64,000 bases of DNA from Photorhabdus laumondii subsp. laumondii. Lineage in GTDB: Bacteria; Pseudomonadota; Gammaproteobacteria; Enterobacterales; Enterobacteriaceae. Below the pieces are notes generated by a model. That model was not told where the DNA came from. It did not search any database and saw nothing but the letters and a program-made list of their open reading frames with translations. Where the stretch lies: assembly GCF_003343245.1 (NCBI RefSeq), contig NZ_CP024901.1, forward strand, positions 992,001-1,056,000, in the 5' to 3' direction. Each line of letters opens with the position of its first letter. The stretch's first letter is position 1. Position numbers and translations under genes: made by a program. Below, in pieces: positions 17,927 through 27,521 of the stretch.

Positions 17927-20383
17927 ATGTCTGGTGAAGATCGTCAACCAATCGGACGTAAAGGCAAAAAATGGGTATCCCGCCGTAAACGGTCAATAAA
18001 AAGACGGTATCTGTTGGATGATGATAATGGCTATGAAGATGAGGACTACGATGATGAAGAGGATCAACTCATGACAAAGAAAGGAATGTATTCCCGTCCA
18101 CCTAAGAAAAAGTGGCGTTGGTTCTGGTTGTTATTCAAGATATTCATTATTTTTGCCGTATTATTGGCGGCTTATGGTGTCTATCTGGATGCCAAAATCC
18201 GCGATCGCATTGATGGGAGAGTCTGGGAATTACCTGCGGCGGTCTATGGCCGCATGGTCAATCTTGAACCGGGCATGAACTACAGTAAGAAAGAGATGGT
18301 ACATCTGCTGGAAGGGATGCAGTATCGCCAGGTGACGAAAATTACCCGTCCCGGAGAGTTTTCTGTCAGAGGTGAAACCATTGAAATGTTGCGTCGTCCG
18401 TTTGATTTCCCAGACAGCAAAGAGGGGCAGATCCACGCTCTGCTAACTTTCAGTGATAACCGTTTGGCGGGGATCGAAAATCTGGAAAATCAGCGTCAGT
18501 TTGGGTTCTTCCGCCTTGATCCGAAGCTGATTACCATGTTGCAGTCTCCCAATGGGGAGCAGCGGCTATTTGTGCCGCGTTCTGGTTTCCCTGATTTACT
18601 GGTTAACACCTTGCTGGCGACGGAAGATCGCCATTTCTATCAACATGATGGCATCCGTATTCTTTCCATTGGGCGTGCAGCACTGGCTAACTTGACTGCC
18701 GGGCGCACGGTTCAGGGGGGAAGTACCCTGACGCAACAATTGGTGAGAAACCTGTTCCTGACCAATGAACGCACTTTGGTACGTAAAGCTAATGAAGCCT
18801 ATATGGCTGTGCTGATGGATTATCGTTACAGCAAAGATCGGATTCTCGAACTGTATCTGAACGAAGTTTTTTTAGGCCAAAGTGGTGATGGGGAGATCCG
18901 AGGATTTCCGCTGGCGAGCCTCTACTATTTTGGTCGTCCCGTGGATGAATTGAGTTTGGATCAACAGGCGTTGCTGGTTGGTATGGTGAAAGGCGCTTCA
19001 CTCTATAATCCGTGGCGCAATCCTAAACTCACTCTCCAGCGTCGTAATGTGGTGCTCAAGCTGTTACAAAACCAGCAAATTATTGATGAAGATCTTTATA
19101 AATTATTAAGTGCTCGTCCACTGGGGGTAAAACCGAAAGGTGGTGTTATTACCCCGCAACCGGCGTTTATGCAGCTCGTTCGTAAGGAGTTGCAGGACAA
19201 ACTGGGGGATAGAGTGAATGATCTGTCCGGCGTGAAAATCTTCACTACTTTGGACCCAGTATCTCAAGATGCGGCTGAAAACGCAGTAGAAGAGGGGATT
19301 GCCAGTCTGAGAAAAACTCGCAAAATTGCTGACCTTGAAGGAGCAATGGTAATTGTCGATCGCATCAGTGGTGAAATCAGGGCGATGGTTGGTGGTTCTC
19401 AACCGCAGTATGCTGGATTTAACCGAGCAATGATGGCGCGTCGTTCAATTGGTTCACTGGCAAAACCTTCGACTTATTTGGCGGCATTGAGTGAGCCTGA
19501 TCAATTTCGACTGAATACTTGGCTGTCGGATGAACCTCTTGCGGTAAAACAGCCGAACAGCAAGGTTTGGGAACCGAGAAATTATGACCGTCGTTTCCGT
19601 GGACGTGTCCTGTTGATAGATGGGCTGGCGAATTCATTGAATATTCCTACGGTGAATCTTGGATTGGCAGTTGGTCTTGATCATGTCAGCAACACATTGA
19701 TCCGGCTTGGCGTACCGGAGGAAGTGATTCAACAGGTTCCAGCCATGTTACTGGGTTCTCTTAGCTTGACACCTTTAGAAGTGGCGCAGGAATACCAGAC
19801 GATGACGAGTGGCGGCAATCGTGCGACGCTTTCCGCGTTACGTTCTGTCATCGCGGAGGATGGCACCGTGATATATCAGAGTTACCCACAGGCTGAACGG
19901 GCTGTACCGGCTCAGGCGGCTTATCTGACGCTATATGGTATGCAGCAGGTGGTGGCGAATGGAACTTCTCGTTCTCTGAATGCTAAGTTTGGTCGTTATA
20001 ATCTGGCGGGTAAAACGGGCACTACCAATGATCTGCGTGATAGCTGGTTTGCCGGAATCGATGGTAAAGAAGTGGTGATCGCATGGGTTGGTCGCGATAA
20101 CAACGGACCGACCAATCTGACAGGCGCTACAGGGGCGTTGAATGTATATCGCCGTTATCTGGAAAATCAGACGCCGCTGATGTTGAATAACATTCCACCG
20201 GAAGGCATTGTCGATATGGCGGTTAATCAGGATGGCAGCTTTAGCTGTAGTGGCAGTGGTTGGCGAACATTACCGGTTTGGACTTATGATCCACAGAGTT
20301 TGTGCCAACAAACAGCGGTATCAGCACCGGTTCAACAGCAAGAAGAAGCACCGGGCTGGTTGCGAGAGATGTTTGGCCAATAA
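17927..20383 (+). CDS. mrcB: penicillin-binding protein 1B
   Basis: Bifunctional peptidoglycan synthase of the inner membrane. Order: charged cytoplasmic tail with an acidic run (residues 31-46), membrane helix (about 64-87), UB2H region, glycosyltransferase domain with EDRHF (catalytic Glu233) and GGSTLTQQ, then the transpeptidase domain with SLAK (Ser510), SLN and KTGT. Glu233 and Ser510 fall at the same numbers as in E. coli. Length is 818 against 844 residues. It follows hrpB as in E. coli. Confidence 0.96.
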   Translation: MSGEDRQPIGRKGKKWVSRRKRSIKRRYLLDDDNGYEDEDYDDEEDQLMTKKGMYSRPPKKKWRWFWLLFKIFIIFAVLLAAYGVYLDAKIRDRIDGRVWELPAAVYGRMVNLEPGMNYSKKEMVHLLEGMQYRQVTKITRPGEFSVRGETIEMLRRPFDFPDSKEGQIHALLTFSDNRLAGIENLENQRQFGFFRLDPKLITMLQSPNGEQRLFVPRSGFPDLLVNTLLATEDRHFYQHDGIRILSIGRAALANLTAGRTVQGGSTLTQQLVRNLFLTNERTLVRKANEAYMAVLMDYRYSKDRILELYLNEVFLGQSGDGEIRGFPLASLYYFGRPVDELSLDQQALLVGMVKGASLYNPWRNPKLTLQRRNVVLKLLQNQQIIDEDLYKLLSARPLGVKPKGGVITPQPAFMQLVRKELQDKLGDRVNDLSGVKIFTTLDPVSQDAAENAVEEGIASLRKTRKIADLEGAMVIVDRISGEIRAMVGGSQPQYAGFNRAMMARRSIGSLAKPSTYLAALSEPDQFRLNTWLSDEPLAVKQPNSKVWEPRNYDRRFRGRVLLIDGLANSLNIPTVNLGLAVGLDHVSNTLIRLGVPEEVIQQVPAMLLGSLSLTPLEVAQEYQTMTSGGNRATLSALRSVIAEDGTVIYQSYPQAERAVPAQAAYLTLYGMQQVVANGTSRSLNAKFGRYNLAGKTGTTNDLRDSWFAGIDGKEVVIAWVGRDNNGPTNLTGATGALNVYRRYLENQTPLMLNNIPPEGIVDMAVNQDGSFSCSGSGWRTLPVWTYDPQSLCQQTAVSAPVQQQEEAPGWLREMFGQ

Positions 20384-20410
20384 TCAATATTTGATTTGAG
20401 ATGAATGACA

Positions 20411-20442
20411 AAGCGCTGATCTTTAATGGTCAGCGTTTTGAT
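20411..20442 (+). terminator. Rho-independent terminator of mrcB
   Basis: An 8-bp stem (CGCTGATC with GGTCAGCG, one G-U pair), a 6-nt loop and a TTTTGATTTT tail lie 28 bp after the mrcB stop. Confidence 0.8.
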
Positions 20443-20494
20443 TTTCTGAGTTTAACGGCTTTCCAAACATACCGAACCATTATTTTTTCGACTT

Positions 20495-20623
20495 TATACC
20501 TGTCATCTTTCAAATTGCCTCTTTGTTGGCTGCGCTCACTCACCCCGGTCACATCGTTCGCTATGTGACCGGGGATTCGCTCCCTTGCCGTCGCGATCCA
20601 TCTTGAAATCCATAGGGGATATA
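20495..20623. repeat. ERIC element, copy 4
   Basis: Near full length with core CACCCCGGTCAC and GTGACCGGGGATTCGC. The centre differs from the other copies (CGTTCGCTATGTGACC) and makes an almost perfect palindrome. The right end is AGGGGATATA instead of AGGGTATA. Confidence 0.9.
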
Positions 20624-20867
20624 TGATCATCGCAATGGCGGTGATTATCTGCTTGTGTTATGTAATTGTTTATAAATTGTTTCAAAACATGATGTTTTAC
20701 ACCTGTTTGGGGCAATAAAATCAGCAATTTTCAGAATATTCCTATATGTTTTCTAAGCGAAATGTGATGAATTATTAATCATTCGTATTAACTCATGGTG
20801 ATAATGATATGACGATAATTTCAATTAGATCCACTCTCCATACTGTAAATCAATGGAGAGATGAATA

Positions 20868-22541
20868 ATGGCAATAGGATATTTCTTGCTTGTTGGTGAT
20901 AAGACAACCTGTGGCGGACAGATTATTACCGGTGACCACACCATGACATTTAATGGACGGGCAACCGCTCGTGAAGGAGATAAGGTCACCTGTGGCAAAC
21001 ATCCCGGTAGTTATACGATTGTCGGTGGTGTATCAGATGTGTTTGATATGGGACGTAAGTTGGCTGGCACATTGGACAGTGTGAGTACTTGCCCTTGTCG
21101 GGCTAGGTTTATCAATTCGGAGATGGACAGCTATGAGAAGCAGGAGCAACCCAATAATCGGGCTACATCCCCTGTTAATATGGCGACCCAAAATTTCTCG
21201 TCGCCGGTGGAGGAAGCGAGAAACGTTCAGCCCGCACCTCCTGTGACTAAAGAGCCTCCGATACCGGTGTTTGCGAAATCCTGCTTACGGGGTAAAGGTT
21301 GTACCGATGCCGGAACCGAAGCCGAACCGGCGGATAACTTCGGCAGAGTGGCGATATATCAGGTTCCGTCATCTCCCACTCCGGTGACGCCGCAAAAACC
21401 AGAACCGCCTCCGCAAGGTGAGAAACAGCCGTCTGAACCGGATAAACCGCAGGATAAAAAATTACCGTGGTATAAACGGTGGTTCCGTGGTGGTGAAGAT
21501 AAAGCCGAAGCGGCTGCTGCTGCCGTGGCCGCCACTGCTCGTAGCGCGGTAGCGGAAGGGGAAACGCTGGTGATGCGTTACATTGGCGGCGGCGCTATCA
21601 GTGCAGGACGTTGGCTAGCGGCGCCGAATCCGGTGACAGTTGGATTAATGGGGCTGTTTTATTCACCTAAGCTGAATGAGGGTGAGGAGGATTACTTAGA
21701 TCCGTCTCGCCTGAGACAGATAGCGGAACAGTACGGTAAAGCGCCAACTCGTGTACGTTTTCGCTGGATCAGAGATGAAAAAAGCGGCAGGATGACGGTT
21801 CAGGGATATCACGTCAGCCCGGAAGGCGGCTTGGATAAAGTACCGGTTCGCATGATGACGCTGAATCGGACCACCGGTAATTACGAGTTTTGGGAACCGG
21901 GGGAATACCGGCCGACGATTTTATGGACGCCGAACGAACAGGAATTCAAGGTGCCAGCCCATACCGGGAATGAAGAACAGCCGTTTATTCCGTCGCAAAT
22001 AACCGTGTTGCCGATCCCGGAGAAAGTGGGCAGCGATATTGAATCGTTACCTATGCCGGAAGAGAAGGATTTTCGTGATTATATTCTGATCCTCCCTGTT
22101 CCTAATATGCCGCCGGTGTATGTGTATTTGAGTAAACCACCGGTGAAACCGTTGGAAGTGGGAGAATATCAGGATCTGGCTGGACGTAGCCGTAATGATG
22201 GGTTGGATATTGATCATATTCCTTCTAAGGCAGCGTTGAAATTGTTTTTAAAAAATAAGTTAGGTAAGGCTGCAACAGATAAAGACATAGATAAGATACT
22301 CAATAGTGGTGTATCCATAGCTATCCCTCATAGGGTTCACAGAGGCTATAGTGAAACTTATAAGGGCAGGAATACAAAGGCGAAACAAGTTAAAGACGCA
22401 TCAGATATTAGAGTGGCGGTAGACAGTAATTTTGATGCTCAAGTTCCCGGCCTACGAGAAGAAGGCTATACAGATGATCAGTTGAACAAGGCACGAGAAG
22501 AATTACACCAACTGAATAAAGAACAAGGGTGGTATAAATAG
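20868..22541 (+). CDS. PAAR/S-type pyocin effector with C-terminal nuclease-like toxin
   Basis: A 557-residue modular antibacterial toxin. Residues 1-84 are a PAAR domain ([19 protein letters not shown]), which caps a type VI secretion spike. A Pro-rich linker and an Ala-rich hydrophobic helix follow (about 212-260), then an S-type pyocin domain ending [20 protein letters not shown]...YVYLSKPP. The tip (446-557) has [11 protein letters not shown] and [19 protein letters not shown], an HNH/LHH-like metal-nuclease pattern. The layout recalls Usp of uropathogenic E. coli and the Photorhabdus lumicins. GGAGAG precedes the ATG. The stop overlaps the GTG of the first immunity gene by one base. Confidence 0.88.
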   Translation: MAIGYFLLVGDKTTCGGQIITGDHTMTFNGRATAREGDKVTCGKHPGSYTIVGGVSDVFDMGRKLAGTLDSVSTCPCRARFINSEMDSYEKQEQPNNRATSPVNMATQNFSSPVEEARNVQPAPPVTKEPPIPVFAKSCLRGKGCTDAGTEAEPADNFGRVAIYQVPSSPTPVTPQKPEPPPQGEKQPSEPDKPQDKKLPWYKRWFRGGEDKAEAAAAAVAATARSAVAEGETLVMRYIGGGAISAGRWLAAPNPVTVGLMGLFYSPKLNEGEEDYLDPSRLRQIAEQYGKAPTRVRFRWIRDEKSGRMTVQGYHVSPEGGLDKVPVRMMTLNRTTGNYEFWEPGEYRPTILWTPNEQEFKVPAHTGNEEQPFIPSQITVLPIPEKVGSDIESLPMPEEKDFRDYILILPVPNMPPVYVYLSKPPVKPLEVGEYQDLAGRSRNDGLDIDHIPSKAALKLFLKNKLGKAATDKDIDKILNSGVSIAIPHRVHRGYSETYKGRNTKAKQVKDASDIRVAVDSNFDAQVPGLREEGYTDDQLNKAREELHQLNKEQGWYK

Positions 22542-22993
22542 TGGCTGACATTACGAAATTAATTAAATGTCTTGGAAGAACCGCTGAAACGTTAGTTGAA
22601 GATGGTGAGATATCTAAAGGAATATTTAAGTTTCATTTTGAAGGGGATGAATCGTTCAATTGCGAACCTGAAAAAGGAATCACATTAGTTTTTGATTCTA
22701 AATCTAGGCAATTGAATTCAGTCCAGATAACTCTAATTGATATACATGGTGATCATGATGAATATAATGGTAGTTTGCCTTATCCATTTTTACCTTTAAT
22801 GGATAAGGCAATGATAAGAGCTGAATATGGAGAACCTATGGAGTCAAAAGATATGATAGAAGCACCGGTTATAGGTGTTATTGGTGGATACGATGCTTAT
22901 ATAAATCGTATAAAATCTTGTCCAAACGTGGAAGTCATTTTTATTTATGATGCTTATTATCGAGTGAGAGCTCTTACTTTCAACACTATCTGA
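22541..22993 (+). CDS. immunity-like protein, group A copy 1
   Basis: 150 residues; cognate immunity candidate for the effector, because its GTG start shares a base with the effector's stop. Conserved group A pattern: LIKCLGRTAETLVEDGEIS, FEGDESFNCEPEKG, LPYPFLPLMDKAMIRAEYGEP, PVIGVIGGYDAYI. The family resembles, from memory, DUF6392 proteins found beside bacteriocins. There is no signal peptide, so it acts in the cytoplasm, consistent with a nuclease target. Confidence 0.78.
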   Translation: MADITKLIKCLGRTAETLVEDGEISKGIFKFHFEGDESFNCEPEKGITLVFDSKSRQLNSVQITLIDIHGDHDEYNGSLPYPFLPLMDKAMIRAEYGEPMESKDMIEAPVIGVIGGYDAYINRIKSCPNVEVIFIYDAYYRVRALTFNTI

Positions 22994-23074
22994 GAAGAGA
23001 GCTTTTTTACATACTATAATCGGCGGATAGTGGCTAGTAAACCATTATCCGTGCTTGTATGCTAGAGGTTAGGC

Positions 23075-23527
23075 ATGAGTATTAAGGAGCTTATTAATAG
23101 CTTAGGGAAAACAGCAGATTTATTAATTGAAAAACAACTTATCCCGACAGGAAAGTTTGAATATTTGTTTGAAGGAGACGATGAATTTCTCTGTATGCCA
23201 GAGGATGGATTAACGTTAGTTTTTGAAGATAAATCAAGGTTGTTAATCTCAGTCGGTATTACTCTAATTACGTCTGGGCCAAGGATGAAGATTTATAGAG
23301 GTGAAATGCCGCCCCCATTTTTGTCTGAAATGGATAAGACAAAGGTTAAATCTGTGTTAGGAGAGCCATCAGAGACAAAGGGTGCTGTTAAATTGCCAGT
23401 TATTGGAATGGTTGGAGGATGGGATACTTATATTGACCGGATGAGCGATCAATACCCAAATACACGAATAATTTTTGCGTATTCTACAGATCAGAAGGTG
23501 AGTAATATAACGTTTAAAAAAATTTGA
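23075..23527 (+). CDS. immunity-like protein, group A copy 2
   Basis: A 150-residue paralogue of the preceding protein ([49 protein letters not shown]). No toxin gene directly precedes it, so it is an orphan immunity gene, probably protecting against sister strains. It has an AGAGGTTAGG ribosome region, and the 33 bp before that (23038-23070) recur before a group B gene at 26670-26702. Confidence 0.75.
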   Translation: MSIKELINSLGKTADLLIEKQLIPTGKFEYLFEGDDEFLCMPEDGLTLVFEDKSRLLISVGITLITSGPRMKIYRGEMPPPFLSEMDKTKVKSVLGEPSETKGAVKLPVIGMVGGWDTYIDRMSDQYPNTRIIFAYSTDQKVSNITFKKI

Positions 23528-23560
23528 GTGAAGTGTGATTTCTAATTATTTGTCTTTGGT

Positions 23561-23647
23561 AAAGTGGATAGCGATATTAAATCGCTGCCCGTAACGTAGG
23601 AAAAAGATTTCCGTGATTATATTCTGGTATTCCCAGCCGATTCAGGC
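23561..23647 (+). pseudogene. orphan copy of the effector linker (cassette junction 2)
   Basis: Translates as [32 protein letters not shown] in the same frame as the HNH gene that follows. It is homologous to effector residues around [22 protein letters not shown]. The stop (TAG 23597-23599) prevents read-through, so it serves as homology rather than protein. Confidence 0.75.
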
Positions 23648-24073
23648 ATGGAGCCGATCTATGTGATGTTTAATATTCCTCGGAATCAACCGGGAGTGGT
23701 AACTGGTCGGGGACAAAAAATCGAAGGAAACTGGTTAAGTCGAGCAGGGCAAGATATGGGAGCACCAATTCCCAGTCAGATAGCAGATAAGTTGCGTGGG
23801 AGGAAGTTTAATAACTTTGATAATTTCAGAAATGCGTTTTGGAAAGAAGTTGCTAATGACCCTGAGTTTTCTAAGCAATTTAAAACTGCGAATATGGGAA
23901 ATATGAAAAAAGGAAAAGCTCCAGCTCCAAGGAAAGACGAATGGAAAGGAAAAAAGAAAAAATACGAATTACATCATAAAAAGCCTATTTCTAAAGGTGG
24001 AGATGTTTATAATGTTGATAACATTAGTGTTGTTACGCCAAAGAGACATGGTGAACTACATAGTTGGAGGTGA
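23648..24073 (+). CDS. orphan HNH DNase toxin domain (colicin/pyocin type)
   Basis: 141 residues with a colicin E-type DNase domain: GRGQKIEGNWLSRAG, a helical middle (NFDNFRNAFWKEVANDPEF), and the HNH motif ELHHKKPISKGG...NISVVTPKRHGELH. It lacks PAAR and pyocin delivery parts. The ATG has no good ribosome site and is simply a Met inside the old linker, so the gene is probably a silent tip awaiting recombination. The matching Im9-like gene follows after 7 bp. Confidence 0.82.
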   Translation: MEPIYVMFNIPRNQPGVVTGRGQKIEGNWLSRAGQDMGAPIPSQIADKLRGRKFNNFDNFRNAFWKEVANDPEFSKQFKTANMGNMKKGKAPAPRKDEWKGKKKKYELHHKKPISKGGDVYNVDNISVVTPKRHGELHSWR

Positions 24074-24080
24074 ATAAACT

Positions 24081-24332
24081 ATGGAAAATAATGTAATGAA
24101 TATTACTGAAAATGAATTTTTATCCTTGATAAAGAAAATATTTAATGGAAATTTTCGAACAGAGGAGGAAGAATCAGAAGCTATAGATGAATTTGAAAGA
24201 ATTTCAGAACACCCCTCTGGCGGTGATTTAATCTTCTATCCAGAAGATGGCATTGAAGATAGTCCTGAAGGTGTGCTTGAAGTAGTAAAGGAATGGAGAA
24301 CCAAAAACGGCAAACCTGGCTTTAAAAAATAG
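24081..24332 (+). CDS. colicin/pyocin DNase immunity protein (Im9-like), copy 1
   Basis: 83 residues of the Colicin_Pyocin immunity family, which bind the DNase exosite. Seen are ITENEFLSLIKKIF, ISEHPSGGDLIFYPEDG, EDSPEGVLEVVKEWR and the NGKPGFKK end. It has a GGAGGTG ribosome site, so it is likely expressed even if the toxin is not. Confidence 0.9.
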   Translation: MENNVMNITENEFLSLIKKIFNGNFRTEEEESEAIDEFERISEHPSGGDLIFYPEDGIEDSPEGVLEVVKEWRTKNGKPGFKK

Positions 24333-24410
24333 AGATTGAGTAAGTGATGAAAAGGATTATAAAAATCCTTTTCATCACAATCAAAGTGAATACCTCACAA
24401 CTATCATACT

Positions 24411-24605
24411 GATATTGAATCGCTACCGATTTCGGAAGAAAAGGATTTCCGCGATTATATTCTGGTATTTCCTATTCCGAATATGCCGCCGGTGTATGTG
24501 TATTTGAGTAAACCACCGGTGAAATTGTTTGAAGTAGATTTGTATAGAAATTTTGCGGGGCGATCAAGAAATGGAACACATGCAGAATTTCAACACTCTA
24601 TCTGA
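24411..24605 (+). pseudogene. orphan effector linker with truncated toxin tip (cassette junction 3)
   Basis: An open frame without start: [20 protein letters not shown], then [19 protein letters not shown], then [19 protein letters not shown] and a stop. The first part repeats the end of the effector's pyocin domain. The tip ends just after the GRSRNGTHA junction where a DHxPS nuclease motif would begin. A group A immunity gene follows after 12 bp. It is the broken end of a third toxin cassette. Confidence 0.8.
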
Positions 24606-25085
<480 letters not shown>

Positions 25086-25149
25086 TTTTTCCTGTGAAAA
25101 ATTTGAAAATCTAAGTGGAAGATATATCAGAGAAGGGGATGTAAAAATA

Positions 25150-25617
25150 ATGACGGTTAATGTTGAATCGTTAATTAATAGTTTAGGTAGAACCTACCAA
25201 GATATTTATGATGAGGGACTAATTCCTTATAAAACTAAACCAACAGGGTTTGCCGGTGATAGTATAGTATGCTTGGATATGGTTAAAGAAGGCGTTTTTC
25301 TGTCTTTCCATCGGGAAGGAAAGCGATTAAAAGAAATTACATTAACTTTGTTTGACGAGAAGAATTCTTTATACCAGTTTACTAATGAGTTGCCTTCACC
25401 ATTAATTCCATTGATGTGCCGACAGTGGGTTCATGAACAATTTGGCAAACCAGAAAAATTTCTTCCACCGAGAAAAAGGCTCAAAAAAGACATTGGCTGG
25501 ACTGAGTTATATTCATTGCTGGATTTTCGTATTCCGACCAGTATGAAGTTTGATTATGATCTATTGGAGCAAGTTATATCAGTGACATTCTTACCTACAT
25601 CAGAAGTACGTTGGTAG
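25150..25617 (+). CDS. immunity-like protein, group B copy 1 (DUF6392-like)
   Basis: 155 residues: [67 protein letters not shown], and the C-terminal [15 protein letters not shown] start at the ATG at 25150; the open frame reaches back to 25051 but there overlaps copy A3. Group B shares with group A the LI-x-SLG start, the K-x-L-x-x-(V/I)-x-x-TL strand and the GEP/GKP motif, so both are one broad family. No toxin precedes it. Confidence 0.75.
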   Translation: MTVNVESLINSLGRTYQDIYDEGLIPYKTKPTGFAGDSIVCLDMVKEGVFLSFHREGKRLKEITLTLFDEKNSLYQFTNELPSPLIPLMCRQWVHEQFGKPEKFLPPRKRLKKDIGWTELYSLLDFRIPTSMKFDYDLLEQVISVTFLPTSEVRW

Positions 25618-25678
25618 TCAATAATAAGAGGGGAACCGTTTTAATAGCCAACTCATTTAAATAAAGAGGTAAAGTAGA

Positions 25679-25936
25679 ATGGAACTGAAAAATAAGTTGG
25701 AAGATTATACAGAAGCTGAATTTTTAGTTCTGCTGAATAAAATCTTCGATGGTGAATGTAAAACTGAGAACGAATATCACAGTTTAGTAAAACATATTGA
25801 GATAATTACCGATCACCCCAGACGAAATGGACTAATTTTTTACCCAGAAAATGGAGTTGAAGATAGTCCAGGAGGTGTGCTTAAAGTTATAAAAGAATGG
25901 CGAGCTAAAAACGGAAAACCTGGCTTCAAAAAATAA
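25679..25936 (+). CDS. colicin/pyocin DNase immunity protein (Im9-like), copy 2
   Basis: 85 residues, the same family as 24081-24332 (YTEAEFLVLLNKIFDGECKT, ITDHPRRNGLIFYPENG, EDSPGGVLKVIKEWRAKNGK). It has an AAAGAGGT ribosome site. It has no adjacent DNase gene; a scrap of effector linker follows instead. A paralogue with a different specificity helix suggests it guards against another DNase bacteriocin. Confidence 0.88.
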   Translation: MELKNKLEDYTEAEFLVLLNKIFDGECKTENEYHSLVKHIEIITDHPRRNGLIFYPENGVEDSPGGVLKVIKEWRAKNGKPGFKK

Positions 25937-25953
25937 AAGGGATTCGGTAAATT

Positions 25954-26026
25954 AGGAAAAAGATTTCCGCGATTATATTTAGCTGATTTGCGTGTTAGAT
26001 GGTTGGTTTTTGAGCTGGGAATATAG
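25954..26026 (+). pseudogene. recombination scar: effector linker fused to an immunity gene end
   Basis: Bases 25954-25979 match the linker region coding EKDFRDYI. Bases 25974-26026 match the last codons of a group A immunity gene (LADLRVRWLVFELGI and stop, compare copy A3). The two parts meet at a shared TATATT. A toxin tip and most of an immunity gene were deleted between them. Confidence 0.7.
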
Positions 26027-26176
26027 CCTTAGCTTAATCAAGAACAGAGGTTATGAAAATAATGGCAATTAAATAGCGTTTCATAATTCCGCTACACATG
26101 GCCTTCTTCAACCCATTGTTATATATGGAATTATGAGTGGTATAAGATATAGCACTATTTTAGAATCTTATTTAAC

Positions 26177-26626
26177 ATTAAAGAGTTAATTGATAATTTG
26201 GGACAAACAGCAGAACAAATAATTGAAAAAGAGATTATTCCAGCTAATAAGTTTGAATATTTCTTTGAAGGAGATGAGGAGTTTTTTTATAAACCTGAAT
26301 CAGGTATGAGACTTGTTTTTGATGATGTTTCGAAGCGGCTAAAATCGAGACAGTTCACATTGATTAATATCTATGACAATAACGGTGCATATAATGGAGA
26401 AATACCTTATCCATTTTCACATTCAGTGGATAGAACAATTGTTAGAGCACTTATGGGGGAACCAGATTCTGCTGATGGCCCAGAAAAGATCCCTGTCATT
26501 GGCATGGTTGGTGGATATGATTCTTATACACGTAAGTTGAGTGAGCAATATCCTAATACAGAAATTCGTTTTCTCTATTTGGCTGATTTACGGGTACATG
26601 CATTAATCTTTGAGCATATTGTATAA
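26177..26626 (+). pseudogene. immunity-like gene, group A copy 4, start codon lost
   Basis: The body is intact ([62 protein letters not shown]). Where copy 2 has ATG AGT ATT AAG GAG this copy has TTT AAC ATT AAA GAG, and a TAG lies 27 bp upstream in frame. Only ATT (26177) or TTG (26198) could start it, and no ribosome site is evident. It may be silent, or initiate weakly. Confidence 0.65.
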
Positions 26627-26731
26627 ACGCTTTCTGGAATATTTTTCTACTTTCATTTAATAGCAGTTAATAAACCATTATCCATGTTTATATGCTATAG
26701 GTCAGATATAAATAAAGAGGTTATATAAATA

Positions 26732-27040
26732 GTGACGATAAATGTAGAGGCGTTAATAAGCAGCCTGGGTAAATCTTATCAGGAAATTTTTGATGAAGGG
26801 TTAATTCCTTATAAGAGTAAGCCTAGAGGAGATTCTGGTGACGATTATGTGTCGCTAGATATGCAGAAAGAGGGGATATTTCTGGCTTTTAACCGGACCA
26901 GCAAGAAATTAACACATGTCACGCTGACATTGATCGATGAAGAACGGCCCCGCTATGTTTACCCAAATCAATTGCCATTCCATCGGGTTAATCCAATGAC
27001 GCGTGCATTCAGTTTCTACCGATATCAACTCATCTCATAA
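26732..27040 (+). pseudogene. immunity-like gene, group B copy 2, 3' truncated
   Basis: A GTG start with AAAGAGGT upstream gives TINVEALISSLGKSYQEIF, EGLIPYKSKPRGDSG and KEGIFLAFNRTSKKLTHVTL, matching group B copy 1. After NPMTR the sequence turns into AFSFYRYQLIS and a stop, losing about 55 residues including the conserved C-terminal strand. Probably non-functional. Confidence 0.68.
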
Positions 27041-27077
27041 TGTTCCATATATAGGATATTACTGCTGTTAAAGTCTA

Positions 27078-27101
27078 TAATGTCCTTTTAATAGGACATT
27101 A
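27078..27101. promoter_or_regulatory. hipBA operator palindrome
   Basis: A perfect inverted repeat TAATGTCC-N8-GGACATTA lies 90 bp upstream of hipB. The E. coli HipB operator is TATCC-N8-GGATA with the same 8-bp spacer. A second imperfect site (GTTCC ... GGATAT) lies about 35 bp upstream near 27041-27059. HipB/HipA autoregulation is likely. Confidence 0.75.
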
Positions 27102-27191
27102 GCATATAAGGTTGTGATTGATATGTAATGTGCTTATAATTGCTCATTATAGATAATAACGGCTTTAATGTGTCATTATGGGAGCGTTATG

Positions 27192-27521
27192 ATGTTACAT
27201 GAAAAAACAGCTTCAGCAATTGCAGAAGAGTTGGGAGAACGCTTGAAACAAGCTCGACTAAACAATGATCTGACTCAAGCTGAAATTGCTGAGCTTTTAG
27301 GCGTCACAAGAAAAACTGTACTGAATGCTGAAAAAGGTAAAGTCCAATTAGAGATTTTTGTTGCCATTATGGCAGCATTAAACTTAACCGAACAATTAGA
27401 TCTTTTTCTTCCCAAACAAAGTATATCTCCTATTCAACTCGCTAAACTTCAGGGAAAAAAACGACAACGGGCATCTGGTCTTAGAAAAAACCATATTGAA
27501 GAGGATACGCCAGAATGGTAA
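27192..27521 (+). CDS. hipB: HipB-type antitoxin (XRE repressor)
   Basis: About 109 residues with a helix-turn-helix (NNDLTQAEIAELLGVTRKTV) and a C-terminal tail as in HipB. Neutralises and co-represses with HipA. ATG 27189 or 27192 follows GGGAG; the second has the better spacing. The frame opens at 27168 but without a ribosome site. The stop overlaps the hipA start. Confidence 0.88.
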   Translation: MLHEKTASAIAEELGERLKQARLNNDLTQAEIAELLGVTRKTVLNAEKGKVQLEIFVAIMAALNLTEQLDLFLPKQSISPIQLAKLQGKKRQRASGLRKNHIEEDTPEW

